Shown: positions 1 through 9,292 of the stretch, in pieces
Layout: each line of letters starts with the position of its first letter
How positions within the stretch are numbered: position 1 is the first letter of the stretch
NCBI GenBank assembly: GCA_018712785.1
Contig: DVGK01000043.1
Location: forward strand, 38,212-102,211
Source of the DNA: Candidatus Choladousia intestinavium
GTDB lineage: Bacteria; Bacillota; Clostridia; Lachnospirales; Lachnospiraceae
Length of the DNA: 64,000 bases
Direction of reading: 5' to 3'
Translations under genes and position numbers: made by a program
The notes under the pieces: model-generated
Told to the model about the DNA's origin: nothing
Databases searched by the model: none
Seen by the model: the letters and a program-made list of their open reading frames with translations, nothing else

Positions 1-400
1 CTACTTTCCCCCACTGGTGGGCGGAAGCGCCGTTTGTAATGACCCCCGCCGGTATCCGCCTTTCCGTACAGAAATCCAGGATTTCTTTTATGGTTTCCGG
101 CAGAAAGATATGATTCAGATTTTCTTTATAATAATCTTCAAATTTCAGCGCCTCATCCTGGGAAATAAAAATCCCGAAATCTTCAAATGCCTTCTGAGTC
201 CGGTAGATACGCATGGCGTCCATCGTAATTTCCCCTGACTGGGACAATTCAAAAACTTCGTCGCTGTGTCTGCGGCTGGCCACAAACAGTCGCTCGGCCA
301 GTCCGTCGTAAGCGTCGCCGTACATCTGGCCGCAGGCCTTTCTGAAGGGCTGCGTCTGATCATAAAGCGTATCATCCACATCAAATAAGATTGCTTTCAT
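1..400 (-). CDS. HAD-family hydrolase (N-terminal part, runs off window)
   Basis: The reading frame starts at the ATG at 400 and stays open to base 1, giving 133 residues. It opens with MKAILFDVDDTLYD, the HAD motif I (DxDxT) holding the nucleophilic aspartate and the acid/base aspartate. A helical cap-like region follows, and a motif II-like stretch ending VITNGAS lies near residue 123. Such proteins are cytosolic Mg-dependent phosphatases of sugar phosphates, nucleotides or similar small molecules; the substrate cannot be told here. Motifs III and IV are outside the window. It is upstream of, and in the same direction as, nothing visible, while ThrE-like lies just upstream of it on the same strand. 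Confidence 0.85.
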   Translation of the reverse strand, partial: MKAILFDVDDTLYDQTQPFRKACGQMYGDAYDGLAERLFVASRRHSDEVFELSQSGEITMDAMRIYRTQKAFEDFGIFISQDEALKFEDYYKENLNHIFLPETIKEILDFCTERRIPAGVITNGASAHQWGKV

Positions 401-464
401 CCTGTGTATCTCACCTTTCCTTTCTGCCAACCCCTGCTGAACCGCTGTGTTCCTTACTCTTCTG

Positions 465-1712
465 TCACCTCTCCCAGACCTCTATGCCATTCCTTATCCT
501 TCGGAGGCCTTTGACAAAAATAGAAGCAAGGGCAGACATCAGAATGACTCCGGCTCCGATCAGAAAAACCTCCTGAACCAGCCAGACGATTTCTTCCATG
601 GACTGCTGAATCCCCTCCCGCATCACGGATACCATCATGCGGTAGAGATCCCCTCCCGGAATCAGCGGAATCAGCAGCGGAACCTCAATCACCAGCACAG
701 GGGTCTTTAGCCTCCTGGCCGCGATCTCTCCCACAGCGGCAGCGGCGAGAACGGCGAAAAACAGTCCCGACAATGTATGCCCCCAGCTCTGCATGAAAAG
801 GAAAATCCCCCAGGACACAGCCCCTCCGCAGCCGATCAGCAAGAGCCTTTTCCCGCCAAGCTGGAACATCATGGCAAATCCCACGGCTCCTGCTCCCGCC
901 GTAAGAATCTGCAGAATCATCCTGACCCAGACGGCTCTGGCCTGCTGTGTTTCTACGCTGAATCCGAAAAGCGTCATTACAAAGATAAAGCCTGCCGCAA
1001 TGGCCACGGTCCGCAGAAGGGATTCGCACACCCGTAGAAGTCCTGTCATCGTGTCTCCGTTCAGCATGTCGCGGATGGAATTTGTAAAGACCAGTCCAGG
1101 AATCAAAAGCATAATATTCCCCATAATCACCGCGTCCGCCATAAAGTAGACGCCTGACTTCCGCAGAAGGCAGAGAAGCAGGCTTCCTGCCCCTGAACAG
1201 AAGGCATACCGCAGGATCCCGTTCTCCAGAAGATGCTCCAGAAAGTACAGGAGGAAGTAAAGGCAGATACCCACACCTCCCGCCACGGCCGCTTCCCTGG
1301 CGCCTCCGCCGTAAAATACGGAAAAGACAGCCGCGATTCCTCCATACAAAAGAGCCATGCTCCTGTGGGAACGCACCTTCAGTTCCTGGATTTCCCGTAT
1401 TTTTTTCTCCAGCGCTTCCGGCTCAAGGGGATCCGCGCAGACCTCCCTTGCCAGCTGATTCATCCGGTCCACCCGCTGCAGGTTTGTATCATATTCCCTG
1501 ACTCTGCGGGTCTGTGTCAGGATCCTGTTGTCCCGGGTTGTAACAGTAAGAAACATAAAAGAGCTGATCGCAAACGCCTCGATCTGCAAAAACCCGTATG
1601 CTCTGCACATACGGGTCATCGTGTCCTCTACTCGGTTAATTTCACCGCCGGACTTTAAAATCAGCTCCCCGGCATCCAAAATGCACTTCAAAAGCTTATT
1701 GTCCCTGTCCAT
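465..1712 (-). CDS. ThrE-type threonine/serine exporter family protein
   Basis: This 415-residue integral membrane protein has the two-part layout of the ThrE family. The N-terminal part (about 1-260) begins with a cytoplasmic segment containing SGGEINRVEDTMTRMC, typical of the DUF1212 half, followed by several hydrophobic helices. The C-terminal part (about 270-400) is a second set of helices resembling DUF3815. Many clostridia carry these halves as two genes, so this is the fused form. Corynebacterial ThrE exports threonine and serine by proton antiport; that substrate is only inferred here. Its start overlaps the end of the upstream GIY-YIG gene by 17 bases, which suggests co-transcription. 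Confidence 0.82.
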   Translation of the reverse strand: MDRDNKLLKCILDAGELILKSGGEINRVEDTMTRMCRAYGFLQIEAFAISSFMFLTVTTRDNRILTQTRRVREYDTNLQRVDRMNQLAREVCADPLEPEALEKKIREIQELKVRSHRSMALLYGGIAAVFSVFYGGGAREAAVAGGVGICLYFLLYFLEHLLENGILRYAFCSGAGSLLLCLLRKSGVYFMADAVIMGNIMLLIPGLVFTNSIRDMLNGDTMTGLLRVCESLLRTVAIAAGFIFVMTLFGFSVETQQARAVWVRMILQILTAGAGAVGFAMMFQLGGKRLLLIGCGGAVSWGIFLFMQSWGHTLSGLFFAVLAAAAVGEIAARRLKTPVLVIEVPLLIPLIPGGDLYRMMVSVMREGIQQSMEEIVWLVQEVFLIGAGVILMSALASIFVKGLRRIRNGIEVWER

Positions 1713-1998
1713 GGATTCTACCTGTCTCCTTCTTGCAGCAAATAGGAAGACGCATCCTCTCTACCAGCTTCTCCTTCTGGCTTCGGTCCATCTTCTTTAT
1801 AGCCGCTTCTCTTCGCATGGCCTCTGTCCTGTCGTCAAAAACCTCATAATACACCAGCTTCACCGGGCGGCGGCTTCTGGTATACTTGGCGCCCCGGCCG
1901 CTGTTATGGACGCGCACTCTCTTCTCCAGGCTGTTGGTCCATCCTGTATAATACGTTCCGTCCGAGCACTGGACAATATACGTGTAGCTTACTTCCAT
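1696..1998 (-). CDS. GIY-YIG domain protein of the YazA/UPF0213 type
   Basis: This is a 100-residue single-domain protein. YTYIVQCSDGTYYTGWT is the GIY-YIG core in the shortened form of the UPF0213 family, and the C-terminus is basic (KKMDRSQKEKLVERMR). I chose the ATG at 1998 because it follows a GAGAGGG ribosome binding site and begins right before the domain. Small proteins of this family are predicted structure-specific nucleases, with cellular role unclear. In Bacillus subtilis the homologue yazA sits between trmN6 and rsmI; those two genes lie together at 23-25 kb here, so this gene has moved. Confidence 0.85.
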   Translation of the reverse strand: MEVSYTYIVQCSDGTYYTGWTNSLEKRVRVHNSGRGAKYTRSRRPVKLVYYEVFDDRTEAMRREAAIKKMDRSQKEKLVERMRLPICCKKETGRIHGQGQ

Positions 1999-2055
1999 GA
2001 GAACCCTCTCACAATATGTAAAGGGATGGCTCGCCATCCCCTGGATTTATTTAAA

Positions 2056-2115
2056 GCAGCCGGAAAACCGTATTCTGCTAAAACCAAAAACATTTTTGTA
2101 AATGAGTCCGGCTGC
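2056..2115. repeat. Inverted repeat downstream of the SpoIIQ-like gene
   Basis: GCAGCCGGA at 2056-2064 is matched by its reverse complement at 2107-2115, with a 42-base spacer. It lies in the 260-base gap between the GIY-YIG start and the M23-like stop. It may be a weak terminator for the M23-like gene, but the U-tract on that strand is poor. Confidence 0.35.
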
Positions 2116-2258
2116 GGAACTTATACTCAGATGAGAGTCTGCCTTCCAGTCCTTGAGGACCGGGAAAACTCCCTCCTACATATAAGCGCAAAATCATTTT
2201 TGAACTGCTTCTGTTCTATTATACGCTGTTTTCTTATTTTCGTGAAAGCATCTGTTTT

Positions 2259-3194
2259 TTATTCTTCAAAATACAGCACCGGATCCACTGCCTCATCCTG
2301 GTGGGTCATTTTAAAGTAGAGGTTGCTTCCCTCTTCGCTGTAATACTTGGTAGGCTCACTGACATACCCCAGCAGATCGCCTGCCTCCACCACATCTCCC
2401 TGGGCAGCCGCTACATCCTTCAGCTGGCCGTAAGTAAGCTTGTATCCATTCCCGATGTTCAGAACGAGGGTCGTCCCCGTCTCCTCATCTGTCCCTATGG
2501 ACTCCACGATACCCCGGGCAGATGCCAGCACTTTGTTTCCCGCTTCGCTGGAGATAATCAGCGCCGGATTATATTTGTACTGGTTCAATGTGTCAAAGTA
2601 GACACTGCCGTCCATACTGTAGTCGATCAGTATGGTGCCGGCCGCGGGCCAGAGCAGCGAAGCGCTCTCGTCAAAAGCGATTCCCTGATCCAAAAGTGCC
2701 TGTTCAGAGATCACCTGGCCGGATGAAGCTTCCTGGGAAGCTTCCTGGGAAGCCTCCGGATCTTCAGACACCTGAAGCTCTTCCGTCTGCGTCTCCCCCG
2801 TCTTTTCCTGAATAGCAGCCGTATCCTCTGCCGCGTCTTCACCGGTCTGTACAGGCTCCTGGATGGCCGCCGCTTCCTGCTCTTCCATCACTTTTTCTGA
2901 CGTCCCTTCTTCCGGCGCCGCTTCTCCGGCTGCGGAAACTTCTGCCTCCTCCGGAGTCTCTTCTTCTGTAAGATCTGTTACAGTGTCGTTGACAGAAGCC
3001 AGCTCCTCAGGCGTCATCTCCGTCTCAAGATAAGCCGTCTGCTCATATTCCGTCTCCGGCTCAGAATCTTCTCTCCTCTGAGACCTGTCTACCGCCACAA
3101 TGCTTCCCAACACAAGTACCCCGGCCAGGCACAGCCCAAAAGTCCACATTCTGCCGCGCCCGTTCCATAAATTTCTGAATCCTCTCTTATCCAT
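2259..3194 (-). CDS. SpoIIQ-like, degenerate M23 (LytM) domain membrane protein
   Basis: This 311-residue protein has a short basic N-terminus, one membrane helix (about 16-36), a long acidic Glu/Ala-rich linker (about 43-160, with a small SQEA repeat) and a C-terminal LytM/M23 fold (about 180-311). This matches SpoIIQ, the forespore membrane protein that pairs with SpoIIIAH across the intermembrane space. The zinc ligands of active M23 peptidases appear lost: the HxGxD position reads NPALII (near 209), the HxH position reads YGQL (255-258), and the last motif reads NLYFKM. A scaffold role is therefore more likely than hydrolysis. The ATG at 3194 follows a GAGGTG site; an upstream in-frame start lacks one. 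It could instead be another non-catalytic M23 paralogue. Confidence 0.75.
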   Translation of the reverse strand: MDKRGFRNLWNGRGRMWTFGLCLAGVLVLGSIVAVDRSQRREDSEPETEYEQTAYLETEMTPEELASVNDTVTDLTEEETPEEAEVSAAGEAAPEEGTSEKVMEEQEAAAIQEPVQTGEDAAEDTAAIQEKTGETQTEELQVSEDPEASQEASQEASSGQVISEQALLDQGIAFDESASLLWPAAGTILIDYSMDGSVYFDTLNQYKYNPALIISSEAGNKVLASARGIVESIGTDEETGTTLVLNIGNGYKLTYGQLKDVAAAQGDVVEAGDLLGYVSEPTKYYSEEGSNLYFKMTHQDEAVDPVLYFEE

Positions 3195-3316
3195 ATCATT
3201 CACCTCGTCTTCTTTCCCGCGAGTACACATCTCGCCTGAGATTTCTCACCGGTTTAATGATAGGATTACCAGAAAAGCCAGGGTTATACAGCTGCTTTTT
3301 ATTTTCTTATAAGGTT

Positions 3317-5797
3317 TTACACCTCAAAGCTGGAGGGATCCACCGTAATCTTCACCTTGTCCAGATGCCAGATATCATCCACATACTCCTGAATCGTACG
3401 GTCGGAAGTAAATTTGCCGCAGGAGGCCATGTTCAGCATAGCCATTCTCGCCCACCTGGACTCATCACGGTATGCCTGCTCCACCAGCTCCTGCGCTCTG
3501 GCGTATGCCTTGAAGTCAGCCAAAATGAAGTAGGTGTCGGCTCTGTCGCTGCTGTTGGTATTCAGCAGAGAATCATAGATATCCCGGAACAGCTCGGGAT
3601 TATTTCTGCAGTACTCGCCGTTGATCAGCTGCATCAGTACCCGGCGGATATCCTGGTCATTGTTAAAGTACCAGGTAGGATCATATCCTCCGTTGTTTTC
3701 AAAGTCAATGACCTGCTCCGCGCTGAGTCCGAAGATAAAGGCATTCTCCTGTCCCACTTCTTCTACGATTTCCACATTTGCCCCATCCATGGTTCCCAGG
3801 GTGGGAGCGCCGTTTAACATAAACTTCATGTTTCCGGTTCCGGAAGCCTCTTTACTTGCAGTAGAGATCTGCTCTGAAACATCGGCCGCCGCGAAGATCA
3901 GCTCCGCGTTGGAAACCCGGTAATCTTCTATAAATACCACCTTCAGCTTGCCCTTAATGGACGGATCATTGTTGATCACATCGGCAACACTGTTGATCAG
4001 CTTAATGGTCAGCTTCGCGCGGCGATAACCGGCCGCTGCCTTGGCTCCGAAGATAAAGGTTCTGGGATAGAAATCCATCTCCGGATGATCCTTGATCTTG
4101 TTGTACAGATACATGACATGCAGGATATTCAGCAGCTGCCTCTTGTACTCATGGAGCCTCTTTACCTGTACGTCAAAGATGGATCTGGGATCCACATCGA
4201 TTCCGTTGTGCTCTTTAATATATTTTGCCAGACGGATCTTATTCTGATATTTAATATTCATAAACTCCTGCTGGGCTTTTTTGTCATCCACATAGAGCTT
4301 CATTTTGCTGATCTGAGGAAGATCTGTAATCCACTCATCGCCGATGTGGTCGGTCACCCAGTCTGCCAGGAGGGGATTCCCGTGAAGCAGGAAACGCCTC
4401 TGGGTGATGCCGTTTGTTTTATTATTAAACTTCCAGGGCATCATCTCATAGAAATCTCTCAGCTCCTGCTTTTCCAGGATCTCTGTGTGAAGCCTTGCCA
4501 CGCCGTTGACAGAATAGCCCGCCGCAATAGCCAGATGAGCCATTTTCACCTGTCCATCGTATATAATGGCCATCTTGCGGATCTTTTCCTGATTGCCCGG
4601 ATATTTCTTCTGGATTTCCTCTACAAATCTGCGGTTAATTTCCTCCACGATCTGATATACGCGGGGGAGAAGCCGTGAAAACAGCTCGATGGGCCATTTT
4701 TCCAGGGCCTCAGCCATGATGGTATGGTTTGTGTAAGCGCAAGTCTTTGTCGTTACCTCCCAGGCTTCATCCCATTCCAGTCCTTCCTCGTCCACCAGGA
4801 TACGCATCAGCTCTGCAACTGCTACGGTAGGATGGGTATCATTCAGCTGGAAGGTAGCCTTCTCGTAGAATTTACGGATATCGCTGTGGTTCTTCTTATA
4901 TTTCGCGATCGCCGCCTGAACGCTGGCGGAAATGAAGAAATACTGCTGCTTCAGACGCAGTTCTTTTCCCGCGTAGTGATTATCGTTGGGATACAGAACA
5001 TCCACAATGTTCTTCGCCAGGTTCTCCTGCTCCACAGCCTTCTGGTAATCCCCCTTGTCAAAGGAATCCAGCTGGAAGTCGTTGATCGCCTCAGCATCCC
5101 ATACTCTCAGAGTATTTACGACATTGTTGTTGTACCCCAGAATCGGAATATCAAAGGGAACCGCTCTCACGGACTGGTAGCCCTCCTGGATAAAGTGGGT
5201 TCTCTTTGTCCTCTCATCGTATTCTACCCGGACATACCCGCCGAATTTTACAATCTTAGCGTATTCCGGGCGGCGAAGTTCAAAGGGATTGCCGTCCTTA
5301 AGCCAGTTATCCGGCACTTCCACCTGATAGCCGTCCTGGATTTTCTGTTTAAACATACCGTAGCGGTAGCGGATGCCGCAGCCGTATGCCGCGTATCCCA
5401 GCGTAGCCAGAGAATCCAGGAAACAGGCTGCCAGACGTCCCAGTCCGCCGTTGCCCAGGGCTGCGTCCGGTTCCTGATCCTCAATCACATTCAGATCCAG
5501 CCCCATCTCATCCAGAGCTTCTTTTACTTCTTTATAAGCAGTAAGGTTAATCAGATTATTTCCCAGAGCGCGTCCCATCAGAAACTCCATGGACATATAG
5601 TAAACCATTTTGGGGTCATCGATCTCATACTGTTTCTGGGTAGCCAGCCAGTTGTCGATAATCACGTCTTTTACCGCATAGGAAACCGCCTGGAAGATCT
5701 GCTGCTGATCTGCCTCCTTCAGGGTTTTCCTGTACAGTGTCTTTACATTTTCCTTGACCCGTTCTTTGAATACTTCTTTGTTCAATAATTTGTTCAT
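3317..5797 (-). CDS. glgP: Glycogen/starch/maltodextrin phosphorylase
   Basis: At 826 residues this is a full-length GT35 phosphorylase. It releases glucose 1-phosphate from the non-reducing ends of alpha-1,4-glucans with phosphate and pyridoxal phosphate. The cofactor lysine lies in EASGTGNMKFMLNGA at about residue 657, and the N-terminal half contains GLGRLAACFLDSLA, a family signature. The first ATG is not favoured: GGAGGAG sits before the ATG at 5797, four codons downstream. No other glycogen genes adjoin it; ileS lies 30 bases upstream on the same strand, so the two may share a transcript. Storage glycogen versus imported maltodextrin cannot be separated. Confidence 0.95.
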   Translation of the reverse strand: MNKLLNKEVFKERVKENVKTLYRKTLKEADQQQIFQAVSYAVKDVIIDNWLATQKQYEIDDPKMVYYMSMEFLMGRALGNNLINLTAYKEVKEALDEMGLDLNVIEDQEPDAALGNGGLGRLAACFLDSLATLGYAAYGCGIRYRYGMFKQKIQDGYQVEVPDNWLKDGNPFELRRPEYAKIVKFGGYVRVEYDERTKRTHFIQEGYQSVRAVPFDIPILGYNNNVVNTLRVWDAEAINDFQLDSFDKGDYQKAVEQENLAKNIVDVLYPNDNHYAGKELRLKQQYFFISASVQAAIAKYKKNHSDIRKFYEKATFQLNDTHPTVAVAELMRILVDEEGLEWDEAWEVTTKTCAYTNHTIMAEALEKWPIELFSRLLPRVYQIVEEINRRFVEEIQKKYPGNQEKIRKMAIIYDGQVKMAHLAIAAGYSVNGVARLHTEILEKQELRDFYEMMPWKFNNKTNGITQRRFLLHGNPLLADWVTDHIGDEWITDLPQISKMKLYVDDKKAQQEFMNIKYQNKIRLAKYIKEHNGIDVDPRSIFDVQVKRLHEYKRQLLNILHVMYLYNKIKDHPEMDFYPRTFIFGAKAAAGYRRAKLTIKLINSVADVINNDPSIKGKLKVVFIEDYRVSNAELIFAAADVSEQISTASKEASGTGNMKFMLNGAPTLGTMDGANVEIVEEVGQENAFIFGLSAEQVIDFENNGGYDPTWYFNNDQDIRRVLMQLINGEYCRNNPELFRDIYDSLLNTNSSDRADTYFILADFKAYARAQELVEQAYRDESRWARMAMLNMASCGKFTSDRTIQEYVDDIWHLDKVKITVDPSSFEV

Positions 5798-5827
5798 AAT
5801 CTCCTCCATCTTGTTTTCATGGGGCGC

Positions 5828-8800
5828 TTACTGCTTCTCAACCCCTAAAGTGACTGCTTCTCCGTTGATGCTCCATTCCTTGCTGTAGCCTGCCATCTGA
5901 CCGTATAAGGCCTCTGTTCCCAGAACCTCCTTCAGGATCTCCGGCTCATGGGCCTTCAGAACTGTCTCAATTCTGGAATTTCCCGTCGTCCAGATCCGGA
6001 TCTGATCCGTCACCTGGAAGCCGGCCTCCTTGCGCATGGTCTGAATTTTGCTGATCAGCTCCCGAACAAAGCCCTCCTCAATCAGCTCCTGCGTCAGGCG
6101 GGTATCCAGCACAACGGAAACCTCTCCGTTATCCTCGGAGACATATCCCTCCGTCTGGGCAGTCTCAATCAGAAGATCTTCCTCTGTGAGAACCACCTCA
6201 GTTCCATCTATATCCAGCTTTAGAGCGCCTGAGCTCTTCAGCTGAGCCATAGCTTTATTTCCATCCAGTTCAGGAAGAAGCTGACGGATCTTTCCAAGCA
6301 GCTTTCCGTATTTCGGCCCTACGGTTCTCAGCTGCGGTTTAAAGGTATAGGAAATAAATCCGCTGACATCCTCCGTGAAGCTGACTTCTTTCACGTTCAG
6401 CTCATCCCGGATAATATCCACAAAGTATTCCGGGAGGCTGTAGGGAGCCTTCACAAACATCTGGCTGACAGGCTGACGGTTCTTGATGTTGGCCTGGTTT
6501 CTGCAGGCCCTTCCCATAACCACAATCTTCAGCACTTCATCCATATCCTTTTCCAGCTCTTTATCAATCTGAGAAGCATCTGCCTCAGGGAAATCACAAA
6601 GATGAATACTCTCCGGTGCTTCCGAATCCACGTTCCGCACCAGATTCTGATAAATCTCCTCCGTCATGAAGGGAACCATGGGAGCCGCTGCTTTACATAC
6701 AGTCACCAGCGCCGTATACAAAGTCATGTACGCGTTGATCTTGTCCTGCTCCATGCCCTTTGCCCAGAAGCGCTCTCTGTTTCTTCTCACATACCAGTTG
6801 CTCATATCATCCACAAATTCCTGGAGAGCTCTGGCTGCTTCAGGAATCCTGTATTTCCCCAGGTTATCATCCACATCCTGTACCATGGAATTCATCTTTG
6901 ACAGGAGCCACCGGTCCATAACCGGCAGTGTCTTATAATCCAGCTGATAATTCATGGGATTGAATTCATCAATATTTCCGTACAGCACGAAGAAAGCGTA
7001 CGTATTCCAGAGAGTTCCCATAAACTTCCTCTGGCCCTCAATCACTGTTTTTCCCTGAAAGCGCTTGGGCAGCCAGGGCGCCCCGGCTGTGTAGAAATAC
7101 CAGCGGATCGCGTCCGCTCCGTATGTCTCCAGGGCCTCAAAGGGATCCACTGCGTTCCCCTTGGATTTGCTCATCTTCTGGCCATTCTCATCCTGTACAT
7201 GTCCCATGACGATTACATTTTCAAAGGGCGCTCTGTTGAACAGCAATGTAGAGATAGCCACCAGCGAGTAGAACCATCCTCTGGTCTGGTCGACAGCCTC
7301 AGAAATAAACTGAGCCGGGAAATGCTTTTTAAAATAATCTGTATTTTCAAAAGGATAATGATACTGGGCAAAGGGCATAGCCCCGGAGTCAAACCAGCAG
7401 TCAATTACCTCCGGCACCCGGCGCATCTTCTTTCCGCATTTTGGACAGCGGATGGTCACGGCGTCGATGTAGGGACGATGCAGTTCAATTTTCTCCGGAC
7501 AGTCCTCAGACATCTCTTTCAGCTCCGCGATACTTCCCACAGAGTGCATATGGCCGCATTCGCATTCCCAGATATTCAGCGGCGTTCCCCAGTAACGGTT
7601 TCTGGAGATTCCCCAGTCCTGTACATTTTCCAGCCAGTCTCCGAATCTGCCCTTGCCGATGCTCTCTGGTATCCAGTTGATGGTGTTATTGTTCCGGATC
7701 AGGTCCTCCTTCACCGCAGTCATCTTAATGAACCAGGATTCTCTTGCGTAATAGATCAGAGGCGTATCACAGCGCCAGCAGTGAGGATAGCTGTGCTCAA
7801 ATTTAGGCGCCGCGAACAGCAGCCCCCTCTTGTCCAGATCTTCCAGAATCATAGGATCCGCTTTTTTGCAGAAAACGCCGGCCCATGGAGTCTCCTCTGT
7901 CATCTCACCTTTCCCGTTCACCAGCTGAACGAAGGGAAGATCGTATCTCCTGCCCACTTTACTGTCGTCTTCACCGAAGGCAGGCGCGATGTGTACGATG
8001 CCCGTACCTTCTGTAAGGGTTACGTACGTATCGCAGACAACATAGTATGCCTTCTTGTTTACCCTTGCGTACGGGAAAAGGGGCTCGTATTCCTTATACT
8101 CCAGTTCTTTCCCTTTGCAGCTCTCCAGTACCTGGTAAGTGCCTTCACCCAGAACAGAATCACAGAGAGCCTCCGCCAGATAATAAACCTGACCGTTTTC
8201 ATTCATTTTTACTTTAACGTAAGTTTCCTCCGGATGCACGCACAGCGCCACATTGGAGGGAAGAGTCCAGGGCGTGGTCGTCCAGGCAAGAATAAAGGCG
8301 TCTTCCCCTTTTGCCCTGAATTTGGCCACCGCAGAGCGCTCCTTGATCTCTTTATACCCCTGGGCGACCTCATGGCTGGAGAGAGGGGTCCCGCATCTGG
8401 GGCAGTAGGGAACTACCTTATACCCTTTATACAGAAGCCCTTTTTCCCAGATCTGTTTCAGCGCCCACCACTCGGACTCAATATAATCATTATGGTAGGT
8501 TACATAGGGATGATCCATATCAGCCCAAAAGCCCACGGTATTGGAAAAATCCTCCCACATCCCCTTGTACTTCCACACACTCTCTTTACAGTGTTCAATA
8601 AAAGGCTCCAGCCCGTACTCCTCAATCTGTTCTTTTCCGTCCAGCCCCAGCGTCCGCTCCACTTCCAGCTCCACCGGAAGTCCGTGGGTATCCCAACCGG
8701 CCTTTCTTGGCACCATCTTGCCCTTCATAGTCTGATAACGCGGAATCATATCTTTAATGGCCCGTGTTTCCACATGGCCGATATGGGGCTTTCCATTTGC

Positions 8801-8947
8801 TGTAGGCGGCCCGTCATAGAAGGTATACGTTTCGCATCCTTCCCGGTTCTCCATACTCTTCTCAAAAATTTTATGCTCCTTCCAGAACTTTTCTGTCTGT
8901 TTTTCACGTTCAACAAAGTTCAGATCCGTGGATACTTTATCGTACAT
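5828..8947 (-). CDS. ileS: Isoleucyl-tRNA synthetase, type 2 (eukaryote-like) form
   Basis: This 1039-residue class I synthetase charges tRNA-Ile in the cytosol. The HIGH motif is PHIGH (54-58) and the KMSKS motif is KMSKSKGN at about 590. The editing domain lies between, with the GTGIVHIAPAFGEDD stretch. Length, KMSKSKGN (rather than KMSKSLGN) and the lack of a C-terminal Cys-rich zinc finger point to the longer type 2 IleS, a class known for weak mupirocin sensitivity. The start follows AAGGAGG. A consensus promoter lies 110 bases upstream; I looked for a T-box and found none. Confidence 0.96.
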   Translation of the reverse strand: MYDKVSTDLNFVEREKQTEKFWKEHKIFEKSMENREGCETYTFYDGPPTANGKPHIGHVETRAIKDMIPRYQTMKGKMVPRKAGWDTHGLPVELEVERTLGLDGKEQIEEYGLEPFIEHCKESVWKYKGMWEDFSNTVGFWADMDHPYVTYHNDYIESEWWALKQIWEKGLLYKGYKVVPYCPRCGTPLSSHEVAQGYKEIKERSAVAKFRAKGEDAFILAWTTTPWTLPSNVALCVHPEETYVKVKMNENGQVYYLAEALCDSVLGEGTYQVLESCKGKELEYKEYEPLFPYARVNKKAYYVVCDTYVTLTEGTGIVHIAPAFGEDDSKVGRRYDLPFVQLVNGKGEMTEETPWAGVFCKKADPMILEDLDKRGLLFAAPKFEHSYPHCWRCDTPLIYYARESWFIKMTAVKEDLIRNNNTINWIPESIGKGRFGDWLENVQDWGISRNRYWGTPLNIWECECGHMHSVGSIAELKEMSEDCPEKIELHRPYIDAVTIRCPKCGKKMRRVPEVIDCWFDSGAMPFAQYHYPFENTDYFKKHFPAQFISEAVDQTRGWFYSLVAISTLLFNRAPFENVIVMGHVQDENGQKMSKSKGNAVDPFEALETYGADAIRWYFYTAGAPWLPKRFQGKTVIEGQRKFMGTLWNTYAFFVLYGNIDEFNPMNYQLDYKTLPVMDRWLLSKMNSMVQDVDDNLGKYRIPEAARALQEFVDDMSNWYVRRNRERFWAKGMEQDKINAYMTLYTALVTVCKAAAPMVPFMTEEIYQNLVRNVDSEAPESIHLCDFPEADASQIDKELEKDMDEVLKIVVMGRACRNQANIKNRQPVSQMFVKAPYSLPEYFVDIIRDELNVKEVSFTEDVSGFISYTFKPQLRTVGPKYGKLLGKIRQLLPELDGNKAMAQLKSSGALKLDIDGTEVVLTEEDLLIETAQTEGYVSEDNGEVSVVLDTRLTQELIEEGFVRELISKIQTMRKEAGFQVTDQIRIWTTGNSRIETVLKAHEPEILKEVLGTEALYGQMAGYSKEWSINGEAVTLGVEKQ

Positions 8948-9056
8948 GATATGTGCCTCCTTAACTATATCGGTAACTCAGAAAAATGAAAGAGAGTAAC
9001 AGCTCGGCACAGCCGGACTGCTACGAGAGTGAATACTATATACAACACATTCAATA

Positions 9057-9086
9057 ATTATAGCTTACCTTATTCTTTATTGTCAA
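9057..9086 (-). promoter_or_regulatory. Promoter of ileS
   Basis: On the minus strand TTGACA (9081-9086) and TATAAT (9057-9062) are separated by 18 bases, both perfect sigma-A hexamers. The resulting leader is about 100 bases and shows no T-box motif. Confidence 0.8.
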
Positions 9087-9158
9087 TTTCTGAAAGGAGG
9101 GAATTTAAAAAAAGTTGTCCGTTTTTTTCTAAAACCTTGATGAATTCCCCATTTTTCG

Positions 9159-9256
9159 TTGCTTTTTTTAATGAAATCATCTATACTGTACAATAAAGCT
9201 GAAAATCCTTTCCGCTCCTGACGCAGAGTCTTCAGCCGAAGGATTCTCGTTTTTGA
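9159..9256 (+). promoter_or_regulatory. Possible promoter and leader hairpin before the YesL-like gene
   Basis: TTGCTT (9159-9164) and TATACT (9182-9187) are 17 bases apart on the plus strand. Downstream, AATCCTT (9204-9210) pairs with AAGGATT (9239-9245) and is followed by CTCGTTTTT, so the leader could form a terminator-like hairpin. No known riboswitch class was recognised. Together with the ileS promoter this accounts for the 345-base gap. Confidence 0.4.
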
Positions 9257-9292
9257 CTTTATGAAATTTTCCGAAAGCGAGTGTTTTGAAAG

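Noticed and set aside
7199..8989. 596-codon frame opposite ileS, and similar long frames opposite other GC-rich genes (for example 21972-23471)
   Set aside because: They are antisense shadows of well-identified proteins, without family motifs or ribosome binding sites.
8948..9056. T-box for ileS
   Set aside because: No T-box core or terminator was found in the 110-base leader; it is also too short.
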